From positions 1 through 59,866 of the forward strand of contig NZ_JANGCG010000016.1 of assembly GCF_024462815.1 (NCBI RefSeq): DNA of 59,866 nt, in the 5' to 3' direction. The notes beneath the pieces are model-generated. The model was not told where the DNA came from. It ran no database searches and worked only from the letters and a program-made list of their open reading frames with translations. The number at the start of each line of letters is the position of its first letter. Positions within the stretch are counted from its first letter, which is position 1. Position numbers and translations under genes: made by a program. This stretch comes from Gemmiger formicilis. GTDB taxonomy: Bacteria; Bacillota; Clostridia; Oscillospirales; Ruminococcaceae. Shown here one piece after another: positions 59,033-59,866 of the stretch.

Positions 59033-59866
59033 ATGGAAAAATCCAAGGTCTATTTTACCAACGAGCTTACCCCGGAGGCGGTTGTAAAGATGTACCATCA
59101 GCTGGGTGTGGAGCTGCCCGGCAAGGTGGCTGTCAAGGTGCACAGCGGTGAGGACGGCAACCAGAACTATCTGCACCCGGAGTTTATGAAGCCGGTCATC
59201 GACGCCGTGCACGGCACCGTGGTTGAATGTAACACGGCCTACGGCGGCGCCCGCAACGAGACGCCCAAGCACATTGAGCTGATGAAAAAGCATCATTGGA
59301 GCGACTTTTTCGATGTTGACATCATGGACGCCGAGGGCCCGGACGTGGCCTGGCCCGTGGAGAACGGCAAGGTTCTGAAGGAGAACTATCTAGGCAAGGA
59401 CATTGAAAACTACGATAGTATGCTGGTGCTCATCCACTTCAAGGGCCACCCGATGGGCGGCTACGGCGGCGCACTGAAGCAGCTCTCCATCGGCTGCGCG
59501 TCCAGCGCCGGTAAGGCGTGGATTCACAGCGGCGGTCAGACCACCGACCAATACACTCTGTGGGAGCACTGCGCCGAGCAGGACACCTTCCTGGAGGCGA
59601 TGGCCGACGCTGCTTCCACTGTTACGAAGCACTTTGCCGGCAAGATTGCCTATGTGGCCGTTATGAAGAATCTGTCCGTTGACTGCGACTGCTGCGCCGT
59701 GGCCGAGGACCCCTGCATGAACGATGTGGGTATCCTGTCCAGCCTTGACCCTGTCGCACTCGACCGCGCCTGCATCGACCTTGTGCGTAACAGCAATGAC
59801 CCCGGCCGCGACCACTTTATGGAGCGCGTCAACAGCCGCCACGGCACCCATACCATCGACGCCGCC
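59033..59866 (+). CDS. DUF362 domain protein, 5' part (ends at position 103 across the join)
   Basis: About 293 residues after joining to positions 56-103. It starts MEKSKVYFTNELTPEAVVKM, behind AAAGAGG, 64 bases after larO, so it is probably last in the lar operon. DUF362 proteins are uncharacterised, and many carry Fe-S clusters. This one lacks a ferredoxin domain but has a Cys cluster VDCDCCAVAEDPC near residue 225. Several His are well placed (VKVHSGEDGNQNYLHPEF, LIHFKGHPMGGYGGALKQLS). The GG-x-x-K-containing stretch loosely recalls the cofactor lysine region of LarA (TGGRK). That likeness is my own reading and is weak, but it fits a role with the nickel-pincer cofactor. Confidence 0.85.
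   Translation, partial: MEKSKVYFTNELTPEAVVKMYHQLGVELPGKVAVKVHSGEDGNQNYLHPEFMKPVIDAVHGTVVECNTAYGGARNETPKHIELMKKHHWSDFFDVDIMDAEGPDVAWPVENGKVLKENYLGKDIENYDSMLVLIHFKGHPMGGYGGALKQLSIGCASSAGKAWIHSGGQTTDQYTLWEHCAEQDTFLEAMADAASTVTKHFAGKIAYVAVMKNLSVDCDCCAVAEDPCMNDVGILSSLDPVALDRACIDLVRNSNDPGRDHFMERVNSRHGTHTIDAA
59812..59866. repeat. Terminal direct repeat, right copy (circular overlap)
   Basis: Identical to positions 1-55. The true circle counts these bases once. Confidence 0.95.

Noticed and set aside
53499..59866. LarA (lactate racemase) gene
   Set aside because: I looked for a DUF2088 protein in both strands of the lar region and elsewhere. The only candidate by position, the DUF362 protein, does not have the LarA family sequence.

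Overview
The window is a complete circular molecule opened at an arbitrary point. Its first 55 bases (1-55) are identical to its last 55 (59812-59866). Reading across that overlap joins the two halves of one DUF362 gene in frame. The unique length is therefore about 59,811 bp. It carries a RepB-type initiator gene with a field of iterons, plus a parA-parB segregation operon, so I read it as a low-copy plasmid (or small secondary replicon). The GC-rich coding style, TPP-riboswitch thiamine genes, ThiW/CytX transporters, GPH, TRAP and glycoside hydrolase genes, and Firmicute-type ribosome binding sites suggest a gut clostridial host of the Faecalibacterium / Gemmiger / Subdoligranulum kind. That placement is inference. 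I see no relaxase, conjugation gene, transposase, integrase, rRNA, tRNA or CRISPR array.

Layout. 1-641: end of the DUF362 gene and a carboxymuconolactone-decarboxylase-like gene. 754-2291: a GH1 glycosidase whose last codons need a -1 shift. 2518-7226: an operon for cell-surface acyl transfer (MBOAT, two SGNH proteins, LRR and InlB-type repeats). 7471-15358: a rhamnoside/glucoside locus (GH78, GPH symporter, domain-swapped GH3, small membrane protein). 15637-21380: a U32-like protein, a chimeric pseudogene, an HD-GYP/AraC fusion, a DUF6110 protein and a P1B-type ATPase. 21448-23205: GH2. 23398-28440: plasmid core (small gene, parB, parA, centromere-like repeats, repA, iteron origin). 28473-30678: a MarR gene with a decayed two-gene ABC exporter. 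30873-33010: a PanE-like gene, a NifX-like gene and a probable ~500-nt structured RNA. 33054-37779: a corrinoid adenosyltransferase, a second domain-swapped GH3 and a PnuC-like transporter. 38097-43255: a SPASM pseudogene and two divergent thiamine operons (thiW-thiM; thiE, thiD-cytX). 43331-44344: two truncated genes meeting at a junction. 44445-51016: TRAP transporter, GH31 and AraC regulator. 51250-53284: a LytTR/GHKL two-component system. 53499-59866 and on to 103: larE-larB-larC, a nickel ECF transporter (larMN, larQ, larO) and DUF362.

Functionally the plasmid is a metabolic accessory replicon. It holds glycan degradation (GH1, GH2, GH3 twice, GH31, GH78) with matching transporters and regulators, thiamine salvage, corrinoid adenosylation, metal transport, and a full set for making the nickel-pincer nucleotide cofactor of lactate racemase. 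The racemase LarA itself is not encoded here. The most notable open points are that LarA-less cassette linked to a DUF362 protein, the unassigned large RNA at 32425-32923, and iteron and centromere-like repeats that also sit far from the origin at module borders. Several genes are decaying (ABC exporter, hydrolase-methyltransferase chimera, SPASM protein, aminotransferase), so the plasmid looks like a mosaic shaped by deletion and recombination.
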